Below are positions 55,794 through 64,000 of a stretch of DNA of 64,000 nucleotides, in pieces. Every line of letters starts with the position of its first letter. Position 1 is the stretch's first letter. The notes under the pieces are model-generated. The model saw only the letters and a list, made by a program, of their open reading frames with translations. It did no database searches and was not told the DNA's origin. This stretch comes from Pseudomonas lijiangensis (lineage in GTDB: Bacteria; Pseudomonadota; Gammaproteobacteria; Pseudomonadales; Pseudomonadaceae), in assembly GCF_018968705.1 (NCBI RefSeq), contig NZ_CP076668.1:3421001-3485000 (forward strand), written 5' to 3'. Made by a program: the position numbers and the translations under genes.

Positions 55794-58300
55794 TGGCACG
55801 CCTGCCCTTTATGCGCCTGCTCAGCCTTGCCGCCCGCCAACTGCTGCGCGATGCCCGCGCAGGCGAGTTGCGTGTGCTGTTCTTCGCGCTGGTGGTCGCT
55901 GTTGCCGCCAGTACCGCCATCGGTTACTTCGGTGCGCGCCTCAATGGCGCCATGATGCTGCGGGCGACCGAATTCCTCGGTGCCGACCTGATCCTGGAAG
56001 GCTCAAGCCCTGCCCGTCCCGAACAGATTGAAGCCGGCGAAAAGCTCAAGCTCGATCATGCGCGCATCGTGCTGTTCTCCAGCGTGATCGCCACCGACAG
56101 CGGCATTCAGCTTTCCAGCATCAAGGCCGTGGATGACGTCTATCCGCTGCGGGGCGATCTGAAAAGCGCACCCGACCTCTATCAGCCCGAGCAGATCGGC
56201 AATGGCCCGGAGCCCGGCGAAGCCTGGGCCGAGGCACGCCTGTTACCGGCTGTGAACCTGAAGATCGGCGACAACATCGATGTCGGCTCCAGAACCCTGA
56301 AGCTGACTCGCATCCTCACCTACGAGCCTGATCGTGCCGGCAACTTCTACAGCCTGACGCCCCGGGTGATGATCAACCTGCAAGACCTTGCCGCCACCGG
56401 TGTCGTGCAGCCGGGCAGCCGGGTCGAGTACCGGGAAATGTGGAGCGGCCCACCCGAAGTGCTGGCCGCCTACCGCAAGGCCATCGAGCCGGGTCTTGAG
56501 CCTCATCAGGAAATCAAGGACGCCCGGGACGGCAGCCAGCAGATCGGCGGCGCACTGGGCAAGGCCGAGCGTTATCTGAACATGGCGAGTCTGGTGGCTG
56601 TGCTGCTGGCGGGTGTCGCCGTTGCACTCTCGGCATCGCGCTTCGCCGCCCGGCGTTTCGACTCCAGCGCGCTGCTGCGCTGCCTGGGTCTGTCTCGCAG
56701 CGAAACCATGACCCTGTTCAGCCTGCAACTGGCAATCATCGGCCTGATGGCCAGCTTGAGCGGTGCCCTGCTGGGCTGGCTGGCGCAACTGGGTCTGTTT
56801 GCCCTGCTGCAAAGCCTCTTGCCGGCCACCGTTCCTGCTGGCGGCCTGATGCCCGCCTTTGCCGGGATCGGCACCGGACTGGTTGCCCTGGCCGGTTTTG
56901 CCCTCCCGCCACTGGCCGCCCTGGGCCGCGTACCGCCGTTGCGCGTACTGCGTCGTGACATGCTGCCGATTCCGGCCAGTTCCTGGCTGGTCTACGGCGC
57001 GGCACTGCTGGCGCTGGGCCTGATCATGTGGCGTCTGAGCCTGGATCTGGTGCTGACCTTCGCCCTGCTGGGTGGCGGCATCGTGGCCGCGCTGGTGCTG
57101 GGCAGCCTGTTGCTGCTGGCTCTCAAGAGTCTGCGCCGCCTGTTGTCCGGCGCGTCCCTGCCATGGCGCCTGGGTCTGGGCCAGTTGCTGCGCTATCCAT
57201 TGGCGGCTGCCGGTCAGTCACTGGCATTCGGGCTGATTCTGCTGTCCATGGGCCTTATCGCCCTGCTGCGCGGCGAACTGCTCGACACCTGGCAGAACCA
57301 GTTACCCAAGGATGCGCCGAACTACTTCGTGCTCAATGTGCTGCCTGCCGAGAAAGATAACTTCGCCCAGACCCTGAGCCGACTGTCGACCCACTCCGCC
57401 CCGCTCTACCCCGTGGTGCCGGGTCGTCTGGTGAATATCAACGGCCAACCGGTCGGCAACTTCGTGACCAAGGATTCACGAGGCGAAAATGCGACCCGTC
57501 GCGACCTGAGTCTGACCTGGGCAGCCGATATGCCCGAAGGCAACAGGCTGACGGCCGGCCAGTGGTGGGCACCGACAGCCGCTGCTGACGCCAAACCCGG
57601 TGTCTCGGTGGAAGCCAAGCTGGCAGACAGCCTGGGGATCAAGCTGGGGGACAACCTGAGCTTCATCGTCGGCGGCCTGACTCGCGAAGCAGTGGTCACC
57701 AGCCTGCGGGACGTGAACTGGGACACCTTCCAGCCCAACTTTTTCATGATCTTCCAGCCCGGCACACTCACCGACTTGCCGACCACTTACCTGACCAGCT
57801 TCTATCTGCCGCCCGGCCAGGACAAGCAGATCGTCGAGCTTTCCCGTGCCTACCCGGCCATCAGCATCCTGGGCGTGGAAGCCCTGCTGGCTCAAGTGCG
57901 CAGCATCCTGGATCAAGTGACCCTGGCCGTGCAGTTCGTGCTGCTGTTCGTGCTGGCGGCCGGCATTGCCGTGCTGTTTTCGGGATTGCAGGCGACACTG
58001 GATGAGCGTATCCGCCAGGGTGCCCTTTTGCGTGCCCTGGGTGCCGAACGCAAGCTGCTGATCAAGTCGCGCCGGATCGAGTTCGGTCTGCTGGGTGCGG
58101 CCAGTGGTTTGCTGGCCGCGCTGGGCTGTGAACTGGTCAGTCTGGTGCTATACCGTTACGCCTTCGATCTGGCCTGGCAACCGCACCCATGGCTGTTGCT
58201 GCTGCCACTGATCGGCGCCCTGCTGGTCGGCGGCGCCGGCGTTTTCGGCACAAGACGCGCCTTGAATGCCAGCCCGCTGGCGGTTTTGCGCGAGGGTTGA
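55793..58300 (+). CDS. ABC transporter permease with FtsX-like domains, YbbP-like
   Basis: 835 residues. N-terminal helix (FFALVVAVAASTAIGY), a large periplasmic part, then clusters of transmembrane segments (for example LVAVLLAGVAVALSA, LVALAGFALPPLAAL, FVLLFVLAAGIAVLF, LLLLPLIGALLVGGAG) that mark two FtsX domains, typical of the ten-helix YbbP class. With the preceding ATPase it forms a complete transporter, substrate not settled. ATG overlaps the preceding stop. A REP element follows. Confidence 0.92.
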   Translation: MARLPFMRLLSLAARQLLRDARAGELRVLFFALVVAVAASTAIGYFGARLNGAMMLRATEFLGADLILEGSSPARPEQIEAGEKLKLDHARIVLFSSVIATDSGIQLSSIKAVDDVYPLRGDLKSAPDLYQPEQIGNGPEPGEAWAEARLLPAVNLKIGDNIDVGSRTLKLTRILTYEPDRAGNFYSLTPRVMINLQDLAATGVVQPGSRVEYREMWSGPPEVLAAYRKAIEPGLEPHQEIKDARDGSQQIGGALGKAERYLNMASLVAVLLAGVAVALSASRFAARRFDSSALLRCLGLSRSETMTLFSLQLAIIGLMASLSGALLGWLAQLGLFALLQSLLPATVPAGGLMPAFAGIGTGLVALAGFALPPLAALGRVPPLRVLRRDMLPIPASSWLVYGAALLALGLIMWRLSLDLVLTFALLGGGIVAALVLGSLLLLALKSLRRLLSGASLPWRLGLGQLLRYPLAAAGQSLAFGLILLSMGLIALLRGELLDTWQNQLPKDAPNYFVLNVLPAEKDNFAQTLSRLSTHSAPLYPVVPGRLVNINGQPVGNFVTKDSRGENATRRDLSLTWAADMPEGNRLTAGQWWAPTAAADAKPGVSVEAKLADSLGIKLGDNLSFIVGGLTREAVVTSLRDVNWDTFQPNFFMIFQPGTLTDLPTTYLTSFYLPPGQDKQIVELSRAYPAISILGVEALLAQVRSILDQVTLAVQFVLLFVLAAGIAVLFSGLQATLDERIRQGALLRALGAERKLLIKSRRIEFGLLGAASGLLAALGCELVSLVLYRYAFDLAWQPHPWLLLLPLIGALLVGGAGVFGTRRALNASPLAVLREG

Positions 58301-58337
58301 GGCTTTCGCTCCCACACCACTCATGTGGGAGTCACTT

Positions 58338-58428
58338 GTGGGAGGGGCCTTGGCCGCGACGACTTGCTTACAGGCAACACATTTTCAGCGCCTGATGATG
58401 AAGCTGTCGCGGCCAAGGCCCCTCCCAC
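58338..58428. repeat. REP-type inverted repeat (variant core)
   Basis: Perfect 23-bp arms (58338-58360 and 58406-58428). The core (GGGGCCTTGGCCGCGAC) differs from the CAGCTTGCTGGCGA type seen elsewhere, so it belongs to another REP class. It follows the permease gene. Confidence 0.85.
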
Positions 58429-58483
58429 GGATTGTGATCCAGCCACTTGCTTTTTGACACCATGCAGGATTTATCCGCGAATA

Positions 58484-58957
58484 TCACTGGCCATAACTAA
58501 TCTCATTGATCCACCAAAGCACCTCTCCCCCAGGTGTCTGCACCACCGCCTCATCACCCACTTCCTTTTTCAGCAGCGCACGAGCCATGGGTGAGTCGAT
58601 GGAGATGTAGTCGTTGCGGCCGTAGATCTCGTCATACCCCACGACGCGGAATTTCTTGACCTCACCCGCTTCGTTTTCGATCTCCACCCAGGCCCCGAAA
58701 AAGACTTTGCCTTCCTGCTCGGGGGAATAGGCAACCACCCGCACATCCTCAAGCCGCTTGCGAAGGTAGCGAACCCTGCGATCGATCTCGCGAAGCAGCT
58801 TCTTGTTGTACTGATAGTCGGCATTTTCACTACGATCCCCCAGCGATGCCGCCCAGGTGACCTTGCGGGTGGTATCGGGACGCTTTTCCCGCCACAGGTA
58901 ATCCAGCTCCTTTTTCAGGGCCTCATGACCTTCCGTTGTAATGATGTTTGTAGGCAA
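58484..58957 (-). CDS. greB: Transcription elongation factor GreB
   Basis: 157 residues from a TTG at 58957, giving the standard GreB N-terminus (PTNIITTEGHEALKKELDYL). The acidic tip of the coiled coil (DRSENADYQYNKK) and the C-terminal FKBP-like domain (GGEVLWWINEISYG) are complete. It stimulates transcript cleavage by backtracked RNA polymerase. The ribosome site before the TTG is weak. Longer upstream in-frame sequence is not conserved. Confidence 0.92.
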   Translation of the reverse strand: MPTNIITTEGHEALKKELDYLWREKRPDTTRKVTWAASLGDRSENADYQYNKKLLREIDRRVRYLRKRLEDVRVVAYSPEQEGKVFFGAWVEIENEAGEVKKFRVVGYDEIYGRNDYISIDSPMARALLKKEVGDEAVVQTPGGEVLWWINEISYGQ

Positions 58958-59010
58958 AAGAGGATTCTCACTAACCAGCGGGAGTCGAAGAAATAGAGAA
59001 GGGGATAGTA

Positions 59011-59071
59011 GAAGTTGCGAGCGGCAAGCTGCAAGCTGGAAGAGCAGGCCTTTCAGAGGACTGAAAGGCCT
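59011..59071 (-). repeat. Short repeat and hairpin after the chemoreceptor gene
   Basis: A GCGGCAAGCTGCAAGCTGG-type degenerate repeat at 59020-59038 is followed by a perfect 11-bp stem (59046-59056 with 59061-59071, AGGA loop) just past the chemoreceptor stop. No T-run follows, so it may be an mRNA-stabilising or weak termination hairpin. Confidence 0.5.
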
Positions 59072-59078
59072 TTGGAGC

Positions 59079-61109
59079 TTATCGGGATAACTGGAAGCGG
59101 CTGACCACGGTGCGCAGTTCGCTGGCCAGTGAGGACAGTTCGTCTGCGGTTGCAGCGTTGTCATTCACGCCATCCATCACCACCAGACTGCTGCTGCGGA
59201 TGCCCATGACGTTGCGGTTGATATCTTCCGACACCGAGTGCTGTTGCACGGCTGCGCTGGCGATCTGGGTGTTCATGCCCACGATGCCGTCCACGGCTTC
59301 GTTGATCTGTTGCAGGGTTCCCGAGGCCTGTTCGGAAGCATCCAGGCACGCATGGGCACGGTCCTGCCCGGCTTTCATCTGCTGCACGGCTTCGTCCGTC
59401 GCATCTTGCAGTTGCTGAATGATGCGACGAATTTCCTCTGTGGAATTCTGGGTACGCGACGCCAGGGTGCGCACTTCGTCTGCGACCACCGCAAAGCCTC
59501 GACCCTGCTCGCCGGCCCGCGCCGCTTCGATGGCCGCGTTCAACGCCAGCAGGTTGGTCTGGTCGGCAATGGTGCGAATCACCTCGATCACGCCGCCGAT
59601 TTCCTGGCTGTGAGTCGCCAGGGCTTCGACTTTCTGGCCACTGAGCTGAACTTCATTGACCAGGGCTTCGATGGTTGCCCGAGTGTCACCCATGACTTGC
59701 AGGCCCTTGGTGGAAGCACTGCTGGCCGCTTCGGCAGCGCGTGCAGCACCTTCGGTGTTCTGCGCCACATCGGCCACACTGGTAGTCATTTCGTTGATAG
59801 CGGTGGCGACCTGTTCGGTCTCGGCCTGCTGGGCATTCATGGATTGCTTGGCCTGACTGATCGAGCGCTCCAGACGTTGCGCGGACTCGGAGACAGAATG
59901 TGAACTGCTCTCGACCTGGCTCAAGGAATGGGAGAAGGCTTCGACCATGCTGTTGAGGCCAGTACCGACATCACCGATCTCGTCACGACTGCCTACTTTG
60001 ACACGGGCAGTGAGGTCGCCTTGGGCAATGCGGGCAGTCACGCTCAGCAGTTCTTCCACTGCGCTGCGCAAAGCACTGTAAATGCCTGCAAAGGCGTACA
60101 GCAGCAAGACGCCGAGAACGACGAACAGGCCGATAAAAAACATGCGCTCATTGTTACGATCCTGCAGGCGGGTGGCGATCTGGCTCTGCAGCGAAGCCTG
60201 CATCTGCTCCTGAGCCTTGTAGAACTGCGCTACCACGGCATTGCCGCGCTCACCCAGGGTGTTGGCGTTTACGTTCGAGCGCTGGCCCGGATCCAGATAG
60301 TCCATCAGGTCACGGCTCAGGTTTTCCAGGTCGTTGATGGCCAGGGTTACAGGTTGCTCCACCACATCTGTGAGAGCCGGCTCCTGGCGACGCAGCAGAC
60401 GCAGGCTCTGCTGCAACTCCTGGCGAATCTGGGCTTCCTGCTTCATCAGGTTCAGGGCAAAGGCGCGGGTGGTCTCGTCAATCTGGCGGTCGGCACTGAA
60501 ACCGGTGGCCAGGCCGCGAATCTGTCCGATCACATTGATTTGCCTGGGCAGTCGCAAGGTGCTCAGGTCGATCAGAAACAACGAGCCATAGTCTTCGTCC
60601 AGAATCATTCCGGAAGTGGCCGAAATGTAATAGATAAAACCCAATACCTTGGTCAACTGGTCGTTCCAGGCACTGAAGAGGGTCAATGGATCCCCACCGC
60701 TCTTGGCTCGTTCGATCAATTCACGGGTATCGGCACGCAACTTCTGCACCCGGTCAGCGGTTTCCAGATACTTGCCGAACTTCCCGTCCTGGATCGCCAG
60801 TTCGTTGAAGGCCTGCTCAAGTTTCTCGGCATTGCGAGCAACATCGGCCTTGGCGCCTTCATTGCCGCTGAGCATGCTGTGGGTCAGGGCCCGTTGCATC
60901 ATGGACAGGCGTAGTACAGGGGTAACGTCCAACAGGTATTTCTGGCCTACCTGCTCATGACTCAGCGTGTCGATGCTGGCGTTGAGCGTCTGCATGACCC
61001 GGATACCGAGAAAAAGCAGAGGGATGAGGACAATGACACCAAGGATAAAAAACTTTATGGGGAAGCGGACACGGTTTGTAACGTAAACGGCAGGGCTCAA
61101 TATGTTCAT
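59079..61109 (-). CDS. Methyl-accepting chemotaxis protein
   Basis: 676 residues from the ATG at 61109; a GTG five codons upstream is possible. TM1 about 18-38 and TM2 about 327-350 enclose a ~290-residue periplasmic domain, longer than the common four-helix bundle, suggesting a helical-bimodular type sensor. HAMP follows, then a signalling domain with the hairpin tip [20 protein letters not shown]. There is no C-terminal CheR pentapeptide. Ligand unknown. Confidence 0.92.
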   Translation of the reverse strand: MNILSPAVYVTNRVRFPIKFFILGVIVLIPLLFLGIRVMQTLNASIDTLSHEQVGQKYLLDVTPVLRLSMMQRALTHSMLSGNEGAKADVARNAEKLEQAFNELAIQDGKFGKYLETADRVQKLRADTRELIERAKSGGDPLTLFSAWNDQLTKVLGFIYYISATSGMILDEDYGSLFLIDLSTLRLPRQINVIGQIRGLATGFSADRQIDETTRAFALNLMKQEAQIRQELQQSLRLLRRQEPALTDVVEQPVTLAINDLENLSRDLMDYLDPGQRSNVNANTLGERGNAVVAQFYKAQEQMQASLQSQIATRLQDRNNERMFFIGLFVVLGVLLLYAFAGIYSALRSAVEELLSVTARIAQGDLTARVKVGSRDEIGDVGTGLNSMVEAFSHSLSQVESSSHSVSESAQRLERSISQAKQSMNAQQAETEQVATAINEMTTSVADVAQNTEGAARAAEAASSASTKGLQVMGDTRATIEALVNEVQLSGQKVEALATHSQEIGGVIEVIRTIADQTNLLALNAAIEAARAGEQGRGFAVVADEVRTLASRTQNSTEEIRRIIQQLQDATDEAVQQMKAGQDRAHACLDASEQASGTLQQINEAVDGIVGMNTQIASAAVQQHSVSEDINRNVMGIRSSSLVVMDGVNDNAATADELSSLASELRTVVSRFQLSR

Positions 61110-61468
61110 CAGATTCTCATTCACTATTTTTTAGCGACAGCCGTTCAGGGCCTTTTTTGAGACGATCCCTTTCTCGTTTGTGTTGGTGTATTTATGCGAA
61201 AAATCGGTGCGTCAGGCTTTGTACGAAAAGTCGGAGAGATGCGATCAGTCATGACAAGGACAGGCGATGAGTGGCCTGGGTCACGCACTGGTTCCAGCGT
61301 TGTAAAACGCTGTCAGGGATTTGCACTACACGACCTCGCTATCGACTGAAGCACGGAAAGCTTCATGCCAATCGAGTCGTCAGCGGACGGAAGGTCACGG
61401 GTTGCACGATCGCAACCCGTTTCGGGAGGGCTTGAATAACGAGAGAGAACGGCGGGTTGCAGTACTTG
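61110..61468. other. 359-bp gap upstream of the chemoreceptor
   Basis: Holds the chemoreceptor promoter region. No FliA-type box, operator, RNA gene or further reading frame was recognised. Confidence 0.4.
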
Positions 61469-61777
61469 TCAGCCGAGTGTGATAAACCCCTGACGGGCAA
61501 TGCGCGTCAGATCACGGATGACCTGCTCGACGTTGTCGGCATCCGGAGTCTGAATCACCGCCAGATCGAACTGGTCATTGGCGTAATGAGCCAGCGATTG
61601 GGTCGTATCGGCAAATTGAATAAGAAAGGCGCAGGAACCGCCGCGACGTCGAGGCCAGCCATCCAGATAACGCAACAGCGTCGGCTGATGTGAACCGCCC
61701 AACAGGATTTTCGGATTCTTGCGCGACAGCACAGTGGTAATCGGGGACAGGCGAGCGAGGGGGCGCAGGTTGTTCAT
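61469..61777 (-). CDS. Small conserved hypothetical protein
   Basis: 102 residues from the ATG at 61777; a longer in-frame start exists at 61888 but the start MNNLRPLARLSP looks more natural. No signal peptide. The sequence (FADTTQSLAHYANDQFDLAVIQTP) has the look of a truncated Rossmann-like or methyltransferase-derived domain, without a visible SAM motif. Not identified. Confidence 0.6.
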   Translation of the reverse strand: MNNLRPLARLSPITTVLSRKNPKILLGGSHQPTLLRYLDGWPRRRGGSCAFLIQFADTTQSLAHYANDQFDLAVIQTPDADNVEQVIRDLTRIARQGFITLG

Positions 61778-61959
61778 GGTGTCTTGTCTCAGCCTCGGGA
61801 GGTCCGCTGGGCAGCGGTGGGAGGCAACACCGAACCAACGTTTTAGCGGTATTTCGACAAGGTCCGGGCCTTGCCTGGCGCCCCGCAAGTAGTTGTTAAA
61901 TCGGCGCCTGCCAGCATCCTAGAGAAGCCGTTGGTTAATTGTCAAATGCCATCAACCAG

Positions 61960-61989
61960 AAAGGCCCGCCTTTCACAAGGCGAGCCTTT
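61960..61989 (-). terminator. Terminator of doxX-like gene
   Basis: 13-bp stem with one mismatch (61960-61972 with 61977-61989), a TCAC loop and a T-rich end on the minus strand. Located 22 bp past the DoxX stop. Confidence 0.8.
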
Positions 61990-62010
61990 GCTGATACCCA
62001 TGCCGCTCCA

Positions 62011-62445
62011 TTACCTGGCGATGGCGCTATCCACCGAGAGTTTGCCTGCACCTTCGATCAGAATCGCAATGGCACCACCCAGCAGAGCCAGGGCGAACTC
62101 ATAACCATTGTTGGCCATGAACAGCCCGTTGCCGATGTGCACCGAGAAAATCGCCACCAGCAACAATACCGCCAGGCCCAGAGCAGCCGGGCGAGCCAGC
62201 AGGCCGATCAGTACGGCCAGGCCACCGAAAAACTCGACACTGCCCGACAGCAGCGCCATCAGATAACCCGGATTCAGGCCCTGACTGGCCATGAACTGCG
62301 CCGTACCTTCCAGGCCATAACCGCCAAACGCACCGAACAGCTTCTGGCTGCCGTGAGCGATGAAGATGATGCCGACGATGATGCGCAATACAGTCAGGCC
62401 ATAGCCAGCGCGAGTGGAGAGTACCGATTTGATGGTTGCGTTCAT
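62011..62445 (-). CDS. DoxX-family membrane protein
   Basis: 144 residues with four hydrophobic segments (about 20-36, 60-80, 84-103 and 118-135). The motif AHGSQKLFGAFGG near the start is typical of DoxX/SURF4-like proteins. Role unknown; some relatives are linked to thiol or oxidative stress. A T-run terminator follows it. Confidence 0.88.
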   Translation of the reverse strand: MNATIKSVLSTRAGYGLTVLRIIVGIIFIAHGSQKLFGAFGGYGLEGTAQFMASQGLNPGYLMALLSGSVEFFGGLAVLIGLLARPAALGLAVLLLVAIFSVHIGNGLFMANNGYEFALALLGGAIAILIEGAGKLSVDSAIAR

Positions 62446-62549
62446 GGTGAGTTGTTCCGTTACTGATTAAGTGGGAGTGGTGCCATCATAATCAAATCAA
62501 CCAATATGAAAATCGCAAAAATCTCAGCATAACAATCGAATAATTCGAT

Positions 62550-63977
62550 TTATCTTCTGATGACAGACTTTTCAGACGTGTCCTTCTCCAGCGCACCACG
62601 CTCGCGATCGAACGCCAGGTAATACTTGTTCACGCTGTTCACGAAGCTGACGACGTTGGCACTGCCCTGCTCCATGGCAATACGTTCGGTCTGGAAGAAC
62701 CACTGATTGGGGTTGAGGCCACGACGGCGCGCCTCGTCGCGCATACCTTGTACCCGCTCCGGCCCCAGGTTGTAGGCCGCCAGCACAAAAGCCATGCGCT
62801 CGCGCTCGTTGACCCTGGGGCTGGCGAAGTACTTGCTGCGGATCAGCGCCATGTAACGGGCACCGGCCTGCACATTCTTGTCGGCCGTCTGGATATCGGA
62901 AACTCCGACCCGTTTTGCCGCCGACGGCGTGATCTGCAGCAACCCCGTCGCCCCGCCGCTGCCCTTGGCCGCCGGGTCCAGTTTCGATTCCTTGAACGCC
63001 AACGCTGCCAGATCCAGCCAGTCCATGTCCTGGGCGTCGGCATGGCGTTGCAGCATGGGGCGCAGTTTTTCCAGGCGCTGAAGATTGGTGCGCACCAGAG
63101 GGTTGTTGACCCGATAGGTATTCTTGTAGGCCTTTTCGAAAACGAGGTCCTGATTGGCAGGAGGCTTATAGGTCTTGAGGAAATCATCGATACTGGCGCG
63201 CAAGCGGGTGGCGTCCTGGCGCACGAACCAACTGATGTCGTCGTGGGTACGCAACGTCAGGCTGCGGTCCAGACGCAGCTTGGGCATGACTCTGGCCCAG
63301 CGCTCGGCAATGGGTTGCTCCACCAGCGTCAGGGGATAGATACCCGCCTGCACCATTTCCAGCACGTCTTCCACTGCAAGGCTGGGGTCGACCCACTCGA
63401 TACGTACCGGTGCCAGTTTGCGCAATGCCAGCTGCTGATTGACCTGATGCAGCGCTTCATCGGCCATGCTGCCGGCCGGCAGACTCAGGGTGCGCCCTGA
63501 AAGCTGCTCGACATTCCGGTAGCTGCGCCCTCCCCTGACACCCACCAGAATCAGTGGCACGTCACGAATGATCGGCTCGCCTGCATTGATACCCTTGGCG
63601 TTGGCGGTATCGAGCAACTCACCCGGCGCCACCAGATCACCCTCGCCGCGCTGCAGGGCGGCAAGCAACTGATTCTTGGCTTTGGGGATGATCTTGAAGG
63701 TCACTTTCTGGCCGTTGCGAGCATGGCCATTGAGGTATTGTTCGAAGGCTTGCAAGCGCTGATATTCGATGCCGATTTCCTGCCCCTTGACGTCACCGGA
63801 GCTGTTGCGGCTCTGATTGACCAGCACCCGCAATACCTTGCTGCTGCGAATCGCCTCCAGGTCCCGCACCTGAGTCTTGTGCTGCGCAGCCTCCGGTCCC
63901 ACCTGACGGGCAGCCGCGGGCAAAGGCGACAGCGCCACTAGGCAAGCGATGGGCAAAAGCAGGGCTCGAACGGTCAT
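62550..63977 (-). CDS. MltF-like membrane-bound lytic transglycosylase
   Basis: 475 residues. Signal sequence about 1-23. A periplasmic substrate-binding-type domain (SBP_bac_3, about 45-275) is followed by an SLT lysozyme-like domain with the catalytic Glu in ALAFKESKLDP and GATGLLQI, and VLAAYNLGPERVQG. This is the MltF arrangement (sensor-like domain plus murein cleavage). Its gene end is inside the window, and its start lies 23 bases from the right edge. Confidence 0.92.
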   Translation of the reverse strand: MTVRALLLPIACLVALSPLPAAARQVGPEAAQHKTQVRDLEAIRSSKVLRVLVNQSRNSSGDVKGQEIGIEYQRLQAFEQYLNGHARNGQKVTFKIIPKAKNQLLAALQRGEGDLVAPGELLDTANAKGINAGEPIIRDVPLILVGVRGGRSYRNVEQLSGRTLSLPAGSMADEALHQVNQQLALRKLAPVRIEWVDPSLAVEDVLEMVQAGIYPLTLVEQPIAERWARVMPKLRLDRSLTLRTHDDISWFVRQDATRLRASIDDFLKTYKPPANQDLVFEKAYKNTYRVNNPLVRTNLQRLEKLRPMLQRHADAQDMDWLDLAALAFKESKLDPAAKGSGGATGLLQITPSAAKRVGVSDIQTADKNVQAGARYMALIRSKYFASPRVNERERMAFVLAAYNLGPERVQGMRDEARRRGLNPNQWFFQTERIAMEQGSANVVSFVNSVNKYYLAFDRERGALEKDTSEKSVIRR

Positions 63978-64000
63978 TCACGCTCCGGGGAAACGCCAGA

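Noticed and set aside
54494..55840. 448-codon version of tesA
   Set aside because: Upstream half is antisense to the ABC ATPase; true TesA is 201 residues with its own ribosome site.
58958..59164. Longer GreB N-terminus
   Set aside because: The extra ~68 residues are unlike GreB and run into a repeat-rich gap.

Overview
The window comes from a Pseudomonas chromosome, most likely of the fluorescens/syringae lineage. The evidence is gene content and order: oprF-sigX-cmpX-crfX-cmaX, divergent ppsA/ppsR, pabB-thrH-cysH-cysB and oprI-L,D-transpeptidase-tesA-ybbA/ybbP. REP-type palindromes typical of this genus are scattered through the gaps. Nothing resembling a tRNA, rRNA, CRISPR array, transposase or phage integrase was seen.

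Layout. (1) 1-10.2 kb is core: the end of an assimilatory nitrate reductase, the OprF/SigX envelope block, rraA, an alpha/beta hydrolase, PEP synthase and its regulator. (2) 10.3-17.3 kb is a methylcitrate-cycle operon for propionate use (GntR regulator-prpB-prpC-acnD-prpF), with REP elements inside it and GTCGAC-centred palindromes at its promoter. (3) 17.6-20.6 kb is a retropepsin / transglutaminase-like 7TM / RimK-like ligase trio that overlaps or nearly abuts. (4) 20.7-43.3 kb is an accessory island. Two giant RHS proteins lie in opposite orientation and share a nearly identical 5' tract of about 2.1 kb. They enclose a small secreted protein and two large paralogues whose N-terminal halves resemble the clostridial P47 (TULIP-like) pattern and whose C-terminal halves are Ig-like domains. 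Two further paralogous repeat proteins and an autotransporter follow. (5) 43.7-52.1 kb is core metabolism: folate, serine/threonine, sulfate assimilation, CysB, a stress protein, nucleotidase, ketopantoate reductase and DAHP synthase. (6) 52.7-64 kb is envelope and housekeeping: OprI, L,D-transpeptidase, TesA, an ABC exporter pair, GreB, a chemoreceptor, DoxX and a MltF-like lytic transglycosylase.

The least ordinary part is the island. RHS1 converges on the RimK-like gene with about 40 bp between them, and RHS2 converges on the next gene with about 45 bp between them. Neither RHS tip is therefore followed by an immunity gene. The inverted near-identical tracts could support inversion or gene conversion. 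The P47-like pair is predicted to be co-transcribed with RHS2, so the locus looks like a candidate secreted-toxin module. That reading is inference. The sequence directly shows the gene layout, the inverted repeat, the paralogy and the lack of room for immunity genes.
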